50,962 nt of DNA from a virus, in the IMG/VR virus record IMGVR_UViG_3300046512_000126, positions 1-50,962 of that record. The stretch is one strand, 5' to 3'. The notes beneath the pieces were generated by a model. It worked only from the letters and a program-made list of their open reading frames with translations, ran no database searches and was not told the DNA's origin. Positions 1 through 6,939 of the stretch are shown one piece after another (the first letter of the stretch is position 1; every line of letters starts with the position of its first letter). A program made the position numbers and the translations under genes.

Positions 1-35
1 GGATGATTCCCCGCAAAAGTCGCTAAGCATGAAAA

Positions 36-59
36 AGCCCAACCTGAAAAGATTGGGCT
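36..59 (-). terminator. Original tRNA-Pro terminator, left host flank
   Basis: A perfect 7-bp stem (AGCCCAA / TTGGGCT) with a 10-base loop is followed, reading the minus strand, by a T-run (A-run at 32-36 on the plus strand). It lies just past the duplicated tRNA 3' end at attL. In the uninfected chromosome it would directly follow tRNA-Pro; the prophage now separates the two by about 50 kb. Bases 1-72 hold nothing else that can be recognised. Confidence 0.75.
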
Positions 60-72
60 AAGTCATTGGATT

Positions 73-123
73 ATATGGTCGGGACGGAGTGATTCGAACA
101 CTCGACCCCTAGCACCCCATGCT
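73..123. other. attL: attL: 51-bp core, duplicated 3' end of tRNA-Pro
   Basis: Bases 73-123 are identical to 50647-50697, and the match breaks on both sides. The core covers the last 48 nt of the tRNA (minus strand, including the encoded CCA) and stops in the anticodon loop/stem region. The 5' half of the tRNA is absent here, so this copy is a non-functional tRNA remnant. The identical intact copy is at attR. Confidence 0.93.
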
Positions 124-238
124 GGGGCCTGTAGACACGCAACCATTTGATTCATATAGAAAACAGCCCATAGCGAGTCCTGCAAAATACGGCGTTTCCT
201 GTGATTTTGCAAACGAAAACACGCGGCCTCCAGCGGAG

Positions 239-248
239 GTTTTGCGCC
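239..248 (+). promoter_or_regulatory. Candidate integrase arm-type site, attL side
   Basis: GTTTTGCGCC occurs once here, 115 bp inside the attL core. The same 10-mer is found in a three-copy array beside the attR core (50561-50592). Lambda-type integrases bind short arm sites on both sides of the core, so a shared decamer on both phage arms is a plausible set. Bases 124-378 otherwise show no convincing gene. Confidence 0.5.
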
Positions 249-378
249 AGCGCGAGCTGCACCCGCTCAGGCCGACCGCCACAGGTCAGTCAAATTTGAA
301 CGGCTATTCGGCAATTTGAAAATAGTCCGCGACCGGGAGATTAGTTCTTCCGCAGGCAGCCTTTGGCACACCGGCACC

Positions 379-573
379 TCACTTTTTCGGTCCTGGAGCC
401 GGGCCTCTAGGCAGCCAAGGATCGGGTAGAGGTTCGTCTGGACCGCCGCCGCCTCCATCAGGATTGGGAGTCGGCGTATACGGACCTCCGGATTTACCTT
501 GGATATTATTCCTAGGTGATGGCTTCAGAGGATCAACAGAAATGGGTGGTTTCAGGGGGGGTAACTTTGGCAT
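379..573 (-). CDS. Small proline/glycine-rich hypothetical protein
   Basis: This 64-residue protein starts at an ATG preceded by AGGTGAG. An ATG nine codons upstream lacks a good ribosome site. The composition is strongly biased: PPLKPP near the N-terminus, a run of five glycines near the middle, and a PRGPAPGPKK tail. No fold, signal peptide or membrane segment is evident. It is the last leftward gene before attL, downstream of umuC. The function is unknown. The biased composition means chance openness cannot be excluded. Confidence 0.45.
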   Translation of the reverse strand: MPKLPPLKPPISVDPLKPSPRNNIQGKSGGPYTPTPNPDGGGGGPDEPLPDPWLPRGPAPGPKK

Positions 574-698
574 TTTCTCACCTGCTCGATGTAGGTGCAT
601 CCTGTCGGGCCGATTAGGACGTCTCTGCCAGACTTTATGAGCAAATCAGCAGAACAAACTTCGGTGGCGCTTCAAATTAAGCTTAGACGTTCCAATCG

Positions 699-881
699 CT
701 ACAGGTTGTCGCCACTGATCACTTTCGTTATTCCTCCCCTTCTTGAGATATTGAGAGGATTGAATTGCAGCCACTCACGGGTCAGCAACTCTTCGGCAAC
801 ATGGCTGTAGGCTGCGTCGGCAAGCTCCAGCATTTCCCGAAACTCTTCCTCGTGGATGATCCTCGGCCTGCCCCGCGCCAT
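699..881 (-). CDS. Hypothetical protein, possibly part of a frameshifted gene
   Basis: This 60-residue ORF begins ARGRPRIIHEEEFREML and reads like real protein, with an AT-hook-like GRPR near the start and a helical acidic middle. The same frame stays open upstream without a start (residues reading GGELARHAM). A second frame, 775-1008, starts at an ATG that overlaps the umuC stop and gives a sensible N-terminus (MQLRCSDVDVKERKLKIW) before turning into an Arg/Gly-rich tail. The two may be the halves of one gene broken by a frameshift. I do not recognise the family. Confidence 0.38.
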   Translation of the reverse strand: MARGRPRIIHEEEFREMLELADAAYSHVAEELLTREWLQFNPLNISRRGGITKVISGDNL

Positions 882-998
882 CGCGTGCCTGGCCAGTTCC
901 CCGCCAGTGTTCGATCGTGCATTCTCGCCGCGTATCGTGCTCGAGCAGGTCGTTCCAGATCTTCAATTTTCGCTCTTTGACGTCCACATCGCTGCACC

Positions 999-2279
999 TC
1001 AGTTGCATTTTACCGTCCACAGTTGCTCCATCTTCGTCGTGAAGCTCTGACTCATCAGGTCCCGCCGCATCGCCCATCCAGGAGCGGCAGGAACACTTGC
1101 CGCGCGCAAAGTCCCCCGCCCCCACTTTGCATTTATCTCATCGAGGACGTTCATCACCTTCTCCGCTTCTACCGGTTGCGAGTGTGCGAACAGGTCGTCG
1201 GTGAATTCGCCAGGCTGCCGCAAATCCATTAAAAGAACCTCGGCTTTGCTGTATTTGAAGCCTGGCCTGAAAAGGCGGTTGACTGCTTCTGTAGCGGCCT
1301 TGGTCATCAGCCTGACGTCATTTGTCGGATACGGCAGTTCCACCAACGCACCGTTGGCATACTTCGCCTCCTCCGGATTGAACATGCCTGTGCGGATGCT
1401 CACCCGGATCTTTTTGCACAGCGAGTTCTGAGCTCTGAGCTTCTCTGCCGCGCGCTGCGTGTAAGTGGCCACCGCCTCTTTGATCGGCTCAATCGTGGTC
1501 AGGCGATTGCCGAACATCCGACTGCAGCAGATCTCCTGCTTCGGCGGATCAGCTTCGCCGAGCTCAAGACAGGGCGTGCCGGCGAGCTCGCGCGCCGTCT
1601 TCTCAATGACGACGCTGAACTTCTGCCGCAACGTCCAGGGATCGGCCTTGGCCAGGTCCATCGCGCTCTTGATCCCCATTGCCTCCAGATGAGCCTTCAT
1701 CCGCTTGCCAACGCCCCACACCTCCCCCACATCAGTGTTACGCAAGGTCCAGTCTCGGTTGAACGGATCACAGATGTCGACTACGCCGCCGGTCTTGGCC
1801 AGCAGCCGCTTGGCGGTGTGATTTGCCAACTTCGCCAGCGTCTTCGTGCGGGCGATGCCCACACCGACCGGGATCCCGGTACGCTTGTAGATAGCGGAAC
1901 GGATCTGGCGACCAAAGGCAGTCAGGTCACCTGGAATGCCCGTCAGGTCTGCGAAGGCCTCGTCGATGCTGTAAACCTCGAGCGCAGGCACCATCGATTC
2001 GATGATGGTCATGACTCGCTCGCTCATGTCGCCATACAGCGCGTAATTGCTGCTGAAGGCCACCACACCGTTCCGGCGCAGGTGGTCTTTGATCTGGAAA
2101 TAAGGCGCGCCCATCTTCACGAATGGCTTTGCGTCATAGCTTCGGGCGATGACACAGCCGTCGTTGTTAGACAGCACCACGATGGGAGTTTTGGCGAGGT
2201 CAGGCCGGAAGACGCGCTCGCAACTGGCGTAAAAGCTGTTGCAGTCGATCAGCGCGAAAACAGGCTCAGGCTTTGTCAT
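999..2279 (-). CDS. umuC: UmuC-like Y-family DNA polymerase
   Basis: This 426-residue protein is close to the usual length of UmuC, the catalytic subunit of DNA polymerase V. The N-terminus has the Y-family motif FALIDCNSFYASCE, with the metal-binding Asp near residue 12, and YSIDEAFADL carries the second acidic pair. A helix-hairpin-helix region (VWGVGKRMKAHLEAMGI) and a C-terminal little-finger region follow. The start overlaps the end of umuD by 14 bases, so the two are translationally coupled. The pair is probably SOS-induced through the LexA box at 2721. It would perform mutagenic translesion synthesis. Phage- and plasmid-borne umuDC/rulAB copies are common in Pseudomonas. Confidence 0.93.
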   Translation of the reverse strand: MTKPEPVFALIDCNSFYASCERVFRPDLAKTPIVVLSNNDGCVIARSYDAKPFVKMGAPYFQIKDHLRRNGVVAFSSNYALYGDMSERVMTIIESMVPALEVYSIDEAFADLTGIPGDLTAFGRQIRSAIYKRTGIPVGVGIARTKTLAKLANHTAKRLLAKTGGVVDICDPFNRDWTLRNTDVGEVWGVGKRMKAHLEAMGIKSAMDLAKADPWTLRQKFSVVIEKTARELAGTPCLELGEADPPKQEICCSRMFGNRLTTIEPIKEAVATYTQRAAEKLRAQNSLCKKIRVSIRTGMFNPEEAKYANGALVELPYPTNDVRLMTKAATEAVNRLFRPGFKYSKAEVLLMDLRQPGEFTDDLFAHSQPVEAEKVMNVLDEINAKWGRGTLRAASVPAAPGWAMRRDLMSQSFTTKMEQLWTVKCN

Positions 2280-2697
2280 GATCGCGGACGCTGTATTTCA
2301 CCACGCCCCAGATCACCAGTTCGTCCCCCTCCATCACGTGGCGGGACGGGTACTTCGGATTCTCTGACTTCAGGATGACCTCGTTCCCGCGCATGTGGAG
2401 ACGTTTGCAAACGGGCTCTGAATTCAGGGCGGCAATCACAATGTCGCCGTGCTCGGCGTAAAGGCTGCGATCTACAATCACCAGGTCACCGCAGTAGATC
2501 CCTGCGCCCTGCATGCTGTCGCCCTCGATCTTCACCAAATACACGTGCGGCGCGCGAATGTCGAAGAGCTCATCCAATGAGATGTGCTTCTCGATGTGAT
2601 CGGCCGCCGGCGACGGGAAGCCAGCCGGGACGTGGAAGGAGTAAAGGGGCAGCTTTTCGCCGCCGGCCGACAGCGGGCCGAGGATCGTGACGCTCAT
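2266..2697 (-). CDS. umuD: UmuD-like S24 self-cleaving protein
   Basis: This 143-residue LexA/UmuD-type (S24) protease-fold protein matches the usual UmuD length. A probable Ala25-Gly26 cleavage site lies in VPAGFPSPAADHIE. The catalytic Ser61 is in EGDSMQGAGI and the Lys at about 98 is in NSEPVCKRL. RecA filament would promote self-cleavage to the active UmuD' form, which partners UmuC. It is the first gene of the leftward umuDC pair and starts 24 bases downstream of a LexA box. Confidence 0.93.
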   Translation of the reverse strand: MSVTILGPLSAGGEKLPLYSFHVPAGFPSPAADHIEKHISLDELFDIRAPHVYLVKIEGDSMQGAGIYCGDLVIVDRSLYAEHGDIVIAALNSEPVCKRLHMRGNEVILKSENPKYPSRHVMEGDELVIWGVVKYSVRDHDKA

Positions 2698-2720
2698 GAT
2701 GCAAGCCTTGTTTTGAGTAA

Positions 2721-2736
2721 CTGTATGTATATACAG
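2721..2736. promoter_or_regulatory. LexA (SOS) box between umuD and the SRAP gene
   Basis: CTGTATGTATATACAG fits the CTG-N10-CAG LexA box exactly. It lies in the 99-bp divergent region between umuD and the SRAP gene. For the SRAP gene, TTGTTT (2708-2713) and TATACA (2730-2735) form a possible promoter with a 16-bp spacer, so LexA would cover its -10 box. Both directions are therefore likely SOS-controlled. Confidence 0.9.
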
Positions 2737-2796
2737 TTAACGTTCTTGTCCGCTTGCGGTCAATCTCATGTGTAGGAAATTTCGACGGGTGACACC

Positions 2797-3513
2797 ATGT
2801 GCGGACGCTACTCGATCTACGAATCGATGGACCATTACCTCAAGGAGCTCGCGCCAAAGCAGTTGGTGATCAATGGCTACGACCTATGGCCGATTGAGCG
2901 CTACAACGTCGCGCCGTCGACTCGCGTGGAGATCATCCGGCCGACCGAGGAAGGCTTGAGCGTCGACAAAGTGAAATGGGGATGGTCGCCGTTCTGGGCG
3001 AAGAAGGATGCGAAGCGCCCCGCTCCCATAAACGCTAGAGTCGAGACAGTGATGACGGGGAAGTACTTCAAACAGCTGTGGCCGAACGGCCGCGCACTGG
3101 CGCCGGCGAATGGTTGGTTTGAATGGGTAAAGGATCCCGATGATCCGAAGAAGAAGCAGCCGTATTTCATCAGGCTTAAGGAGGAAGGCCCGATGTTCTT
3201 CGCCGCGCTGGCGGAGGTGCATCAGGGCCTGGAGCCGGACCCGCAGGATGGCTTTGTGATCATCACTGCGGATTCAGATCAGGGGATGGTGGACATTCAC
3301 GATCGGCGACCAGTAGTACTGAGCCCGGTGCACGCTCGCGAATGGGTCGATCCGGAAACAACGCCGGAGCGCGCCGCCGAGATCGCCAAAGAGTGCTGCC
3401 GGCCAACGGAGGAATTTACCTGGTTTGAGGTGAGCAAGGATGTGGGGAATGTGCGTAATAAGGGTGAGAACCTGATTATTCCATTAAACTCAGAGCCTGA
3501 CCTACCAAACTAA
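2797..3513 (+). CDS. SRAP (YedK/HMCES) abasic-site shielding protein
   Basis: This 238-residue protein belongs to the SOS-response-associated peptidase family. It begins MCGRYSIY, so Cys2 becomes the catalytic N-terminal residue after Met removal. Other family signatures are INARVET, NGWFEW (active-site Glu) and IHDRRPVVL (active-site His). SRAP proteins form a thiazolidine crosslink to abasic sites in single-stranded DNA and protect them. The gene is divergent from umuDC and shares the LexA-boxed region, which suits a damage-response role. Confidence 0.93.
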   Translation: MCGRYSIYESMDHYLKELAPKQLVINGYDLWPIERYNVAPSTRVEIIRPTEEGLSVDKVKWGWSPFWAKKDAKRPAPINARVETVMTGKYFKQLWPNGRALAPANGWFEWVKDPDDPKKKQPYFIRLKEEGPMFFAALAEVHQGLEPDPQDGFVIITADSDQGMVDIHDRRPVVLSPVHAREWVDPETTPERAAEIAKECCRPTEEFTWFEVSKDVGNVRNKGENLIIPLNSEPDLPN

Positions 3514-3535
3514 CTAAGCCAGATGGAACTCCAGA

Positions 3536-4108
3536 ATGAATGCGAAGGCGTTTGCCTCACAGCTTATGGAAACTGTGAAGGAGATTAAGGGCAATAAAAA
3601 CGACTCCATCCAGTGCGACAACCTCATCCAGTATCTCGATAACTTTGTGCAAACAGGTCCGTCTGAGATAAGTCAGGACCAGATAGAGCACCTAAAAGCG
3701 CAGCTCCAAATCATGGTTGAGCGAGAGAAAAGCAATCACGCCTCTGATCTCGAGATGTTCCGCTCCGTGATCCAATCTGGCCAGAACGCGCTCAAGACAG
3801 CGCTGCTCATGAACGGCGGCGCCTCAGTGGCTTTACTCGCATTCATTGGAAAGCTTACCGAAGAAAGGCAGGCTCACATACCTGCCTTCACGAACGCGCT
3901 CACGGTTTTCGTACTTGGTGTGTTCTGTATCGTTGTGGCGTCGGGGTCGACTTACTTGAGTCAATGGCTATACGCGGCAGAGTCTGGATGGAAAGAGCGC
4001 GCGGGGTTTGGGTTCAATTTGCTCTCCATAATTCTAGGACTGGCTTCCTATGGACTTTTTATCTGGGCAATGACAAAGGCCCATGGTGCCTTCTTGGCAT
4101 TTGGATAA
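3536..4108 (+). CDS. Membrane protein with three predicted helices, unknown
   Basis: This 190-residue protein has a soluble, charged N-terminal half (about residues 1-90). Three hydrophobic segments follow: near ASVALLAFIG, ALTVFVLGVFCIVVASGS, and FNLLSIILGLASYGLFIW. There is no signal peptide. It lies 23 bases after the SRAP gene and may share its transcript. It faces the late operon, converging with the Rz gene. I do not recognise the family. The position in the accessory left end suggests a lysogenically expressed moron, for example superinfection exclusion, but this is inference only. Confidence 0.75.
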   Translation: MNAKAFASQLMETVKEIKGNKNDSIQCDNLIQYLDNFVQTGPSEISQDQIEHLKAQLQIMVEREKSNHASDLEMFRSVIQSGQNALKTALLMNGGASVALLAFIGKLTEERQAHIPAFTNALTVFVLGVFCIVVASGSTYLSQWLYAAESGWKERAGFGFNLLSIILGLASYGLFIWAMTKAHGAFLAFG

Positions 4109-4131
4109 CAGCATTGCGCAGGGCGTATTTG

Positions 4132-4644
4132 TCACTTACAAACATCCTTGATGTACGCCTGAGCCGCTTTTAACGCGGTCTGGTCGGCGATGATGCTGGC
4201 TCTGAGATCAAGAACAGCGCGTCCAGTTGCTGCAGAGAGTTCGACGGAGCCTGCATCACCCACGCTGGAGGTGCCGGTGGCTTGGGACACATGCCCGCCA
4301 CCGGCACTACAACTCCCCGCGATACGCAGCCGGCGAGTGCCGTCAGCAACAGCGCGGCGCAAATTTTCGTTTTCAGCATTAGCCTTGTCCTTCTGTTCAG
4401 TGGCGTGTTTGTCCAAGGCGGCGAGCTTCTGTTCGGCGTCCTGCTGCTTGGCCAGCGCCTGCCGGGCCTGCTCTGCACCCGCATTGGCGATGGCGGTCAA
4501 ATCCGCCTGGTGGTTGGCCTCGTTCATCGCGATGACCTTGCCGTAGGCATTGGCCTGCCAGAACCAGGCGGCTGCGAAACCAGCGCCGACCAGCGCTATA
4601 ACCGCCAGCGCATAGGCCAGCAGCTTGACGCGGATGTCGGTCAC
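4132..4644 (-). CDS. Rz: Rz-like inner-membrane spanin
   Basis: This 170-residue i-spanin candidate has an N-terminal membrane segment (LLAYALAVIALVGAGFAAAWFW) followed by a long Ala/Gln/Lys-rich coiled coil (residues about 40-110) and a periplasmic tail. It starts with GTG in a GTGA overlap with the endolysin stop. A separate lipoprotein frame (Rz1) is nested inside it, the hallmark arrangement of lambda Rz/Rz1. The complex would fuse inner and outer membranes in the last step of lysis. Confidence 0.87.
   Translation of the reverse strand: MTDIRVKLLAYALAVIALVGAGFAAAWFWQANAYGKVIAMNEANHQADLTAIANAGAEQARQALAKQQDAEQKLAALDKHATEQKDKANAENENLRRAVADGTRRLRIAGSCSAGGGHVSQATGTSSVGDAGSVELSAATGRAVLDLRASIIADQTALKAAQAYIKDVCK
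4170..4379 (-). CDS. Rz1: Rz1-like outer-membrane spanin lipoprotein, nested in Rz
   Basis: This 69-residue protein lies wholly inside the Rz gene in another frame. The start MLKTKICAALLLTALAGC gives a short signal peptide ending in the lipobox LAGC. A Pro-rich segment (CPKPPAPPAW) follows, as in other Rz1 proteins. It is expected to be an outer-membrane lipoprotein that contacts the periplasmic tail of Rz. The longer upstream frame is only Rz shadow. Confidence 0.85.
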   Translation of the reverse strand: MLKTKICAALLLTALAGCVSRGVVVPVAGMCPKPPAPPAWVMQAPSNSLQQLDALFLISEPASSPTRPR

Positions 4645-5150
4645 GCCAGCACCCCGCCGGCCGCAAGGTAAACGGCCAGCAAATCCTCAAGCTTGTGCTC
4701 GCGCTGCCCGTATCCCGCGCCCGGTAGGCTTGCCCAGATGTTCCGGCACTTCTGGATGGCGCTTTCAATGCGACCCGCCTTGATGTCGTCCAGCGCCTTG
4801 CGCTCTTTGATCAACTGGATTGCCCACCGGTCCTGGCTAACCGGCCCAAAATCCGGCAGCTTCAACTGGTCGCGGTAGTGCGCGTAGTCCTTGAGCATGA
4901 ACTGATAGCGGCCCGAGGCGTTGGACGTCTGCCCGGATTTGCTGAACACCTTCGACTTACGCCCTCCCGCGAACGGATGAACGCTGTAATCAGTGAACAG
5001 TTCGAGCTTGCCGTCGACTCCCGTCACGATCACGTTGTATCCATCGTCGGACCGCTTGAGGTAATCGCTACCCAGTTCCGACCAGGCCAGCAGATCGAGG
5101 AACGCGAGCACGTTGCGCCCGCCAGCGGCCGCTTCTGAAATTTTTGCCAT
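4641..5150 (-). CDS. R: Lambda R-like endolysin (lytic transglycosylase, GH104 type)
   Basis: This 169-residue protein matches the lambda R layout: AFLDLLAWSELGSD (catalytic-type Glu25), GYNVIV, ELFTDYSVHPF, SGRYQF and a near-lambda stretch NIWASLPGAGYGQ. It would cut peptidoglycan by transglycosylation. No signal peptide is present, so a holin is needed for export. No holin lies beside it; holin-like genes are about 24 kb upstream in the same late operon. It overlaps Rz by four bases. Confidence 0.92.
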   Translation of the reverse strand: MAKISEAAAGGRNVLAFLDLLAWSELGSDYLKRSDDGYNVIVTGVDGKLELFTDYSVHPFAGGRKSKVFSKSGQTSNASGRYQFMLKDYAHYRDQLKLPDFGPVSQDRWAIQLIKERKALDDIKAGRIESAIQKCRNIWASLPGAGYGQREHKLEDLLAVYLAAGGVLA

Positions 5151-5323
5151 TCACTTTTCTCCAAGCGAAGAGAACCAGCGCTTGTCTGGTCATGGTTGTT
5201 GAGGCGGTGACTGTCTGGGCTTTGGCTCATTGGCGATAAAGTGCCTATTGCTGCTGGATAACGGCAATGAGATCAGATAAAAGGAGTTATCAAATTCCGA
5301 AACGAGAATCTTGGAGCGAGCCA

Positions 5324-6136
5324 ATGACAGCAAAAATGATATTTCTTTCTCACATACACGAAGAGTCGGAATTAGCAATCCTGATAAAATCAGCAATCGA
5401 GGATGAATTTAGCGGATTTGTCGAAGTATTCGTTTCATCCGACGGGACAAGTATTGCGAGCGGCGCAAATTTTTTGAAAAAGATTGAGTCAGCGCTCGTA
5501 AGTTGCACAGCGGCAATATATTTGATAAGCCCAATTTCAGTGAAGCGGAGCTGGGTTAACTTTGAACTAGGAGCGATTTGGATAAGAAGTGCAATACAAG
5601 AGCGCTCAGGGCAGCCGGAAATACCTTTGATTCCGGTTTGTCATTCGGGAATGTCTCCAAGTGAACTTCCTTCTCCAATTAATAATTTAAACGCGATATC
5701 AGGTACTGATGCAGCTAGCTTGGAGCGCGCTTTCAAATCAATCCAAGCCGCTATGGGTGGGAAAGGGAGACTCAAGACAGATTTTGACGAGCTGTCATCC
5801 AAGATAGGTGCTATCCAAGAACGATATACAATGGGAGATAACTTAAGATCGTTTTTTGAGCTGCTAATGGGGGAAAACGTAAAGCCAATGATAAAGCACT
5901 TTAAAGGAGTTTATGGGCCAGACAAAATAAAGATAGACATCGACGGAGTTGATACAGACAACTTTAAGAAAGCTCAAAGTATCTTGCAGAAGATTCAGCA
6001 CCTAGGTATCACTCTGACAAGCGAAAGTCTTTCCCTGGTGGTAGGCAAGACAGGATCTAACTGGGTTGACAAAGCGCACATAGAAATGCTCAAAAGCACA
6101 CTATTAAAGTTTGAGACTGACTTAATAGGCAAGTAG
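5324..6136 (+). CDS. TIR-domain protein, candidate defence moron
   Basis: The N-terminal half (residues 1-150) of this 270-residue protein is a bacterial TIR domain: MIFLSHIHEESELA, VFVSSDGTSIASGANFL, then AAIYLISPISVKRSWVNFELGA. Glu81 in NFELG is at the place of the catalytic NADase Glu. The C-terminal 110 residues are a second, unrecognised region with IKIDIDGVD and NWVDKAHIEML. The ATG at 5324 is preceded by GGAG. An upstream in-frame start at 5267 is less likely. The gene is transcribed against the late operon, between the endolysin and acetyltransferase genes, and looks more A/T-rich than its neighbours. TIR proteins act as NAD-depleting abortive-infection effectors or signal producers. 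No partner such as ThsA or an STING/SAVED protein is visible nearby. Confidence 0.82.
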   Translation: MTAKMIFLSHIHEESELAILIKSAIEDEFSGFVEVFVSSDGTSIASGANFLKKIESALVSCTAAIYLISPISVKRSWVNFELGAIWIRSAIQERSGQPEIPLIPVCHSGMSPSELPSPINNLNAISGTDAASLERAFKSIQAAMGGKGRLKTDFDELSSKIGAIQERYTMGDNLRSFFELLMGENVKPMIKHFKGVYGPDKIKIDIDGVDTDNFKKAQSILQKIQHLGITLTSESLSLVVGKTGSNWVDKAHIEMLKSTLLKFETDLIGK

Positions 6137-6166
6137 ATTTGACTAAGCTGACGATCTGAATTCGAT

Positions 6167-6212
6167 GGTAGGGATAATGCCAAGGAGCAGTATTGATGGC
6201 AATTTCCCTACC
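6167..6212. terminator. Hairpin between convergent TIR and acetyltransferase genes
   Basis: GGTAGGGA pairs with TCCCTACC, and an inner TGCC/GGCA pairing extends the stem around an A/G-rich loop. It lies 30 bases after the TIR stop and 16 before the acetyltransferase stop, so it could end transcripts from both sides. It lacks a strong T-run in either direction. Confidence 0.5.
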
Positions 6213-6227
6213 TTAAGATTCTGTATG

Positions 6228-6866
6228 TCAGTCACCTAAGCGATCAATGACTTCCTTCAAAGGGATGGATGTCGAGCTTGAGCCAAGTTTTTGCCACAAC
6301 TGCTCAGGTGTCATCTTCCACCACTCAGATGCGAGCAATCGGCTAATCGTTTCCTCATCGAATCGATACTTGATGAGCTTGGCTGGGACGCCTCCGTAGA
6401 TCGCATATGGTGGGACGTCACCAGTTACGACGGCGCCAGTGGCAATCACAGCGCCGTGGCCGATGGTTACACCTGCCATGATTGTAACTTGCGCGCCGAT
6501 CCAGACATCGCTGCCAATGATCACGTCGAGGTTGCCATCGTTGTAGGTCGAGTGCGAGAGCCCTGCATCTTCGCCAATGCAGTCAGGCCCCTTGTTCTGT
6601 AGCTGCGAGAACAGCATAACCAGAGGGTAAGTGCTCAAGGTGTCCAGTGGGTGCCTTCCTTGTCGCCCAACGAAGATTGTGGTTTCAAATGCTATCGAGC
6701 AGTACTCCCCAATATGCAGTCGACGCGGCAAGTCGTCGCGACCTATCTCCAGCCGCGGCAGGCCGTAGGTGTAGTCTCCACAAACGAAATCCAGATACGC
6801 TCGGGGATATTTTTCACTGATGTGCTTCTTCGTTGAGGCTGGTCCTGGAAACATCTGATACTCCAT
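6228..6866 (-). CDS. CatB/XAT-like hexapeptide acetyltransferase
   Basis: This protein of about 212 residues has the left-handed beta-helix repeats of the xenobiotic acetyltransferase group: [47 protein letters not shown]. The candidate catalytic His is in the Ser/His-containing loop [10 protein letters not shown] or in RHPLDTLST. The start is uncertain: the ATG at 6866, one at 6854 with GGAG upstream, or a TTG at 6977 overlapping the tailspike. It directly follows the tailspike gene. It could acetylate lipopolysaccharide or another surface glycan in lysogens, changing the receptor; this role is inferred only from position. Confidence 0.8.
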   Translation of the reverse strand: MEYQMFPGPASTKKHISEKYPRAYLDFVCGDYTYGLPRLEIGRDDLPRRLHIGEYCSIAFETTIFVGRQGRHPLDTLSTYPLVMLFSQLQNKGPDCIGEDAGLSHSTYNDGNLDVIIGSDVWIGAQVTIMAGVTIGHGAVIATGAVVTGDVPPYAIYGGVPAKLIKYRFDEETISRLLASEWWKMTPEQLWQKLGSSSTSIPLKEVIDRLGD

Positions 6867-6939
6867 GAAATCGGCTGGTCCTGCCTTAGGGCATTTCGGC
6901 GCCCAGTATAGCGACAAGCGGAAGCCGATCCAGGCCGCA

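Noticed and set aside
267-458. Minus-strand ORF of 63 codons near attL
   Set aside because: It overlaps the better supported Pro-rich ORF in another frame and lacks a ribosome site.
1689-2378. Plus-strand ORF of 229 codons across umuC
   Set aside because: Fully antisense to umuC; composition typical of a shadow frame.
4801-4809. boxA-like CGCTCTTTG on the plus strand (also near 969)
   Set aside because: Both lie antisense inside coding genes (endolysin, umuC end region) with no leader or hairpin context.
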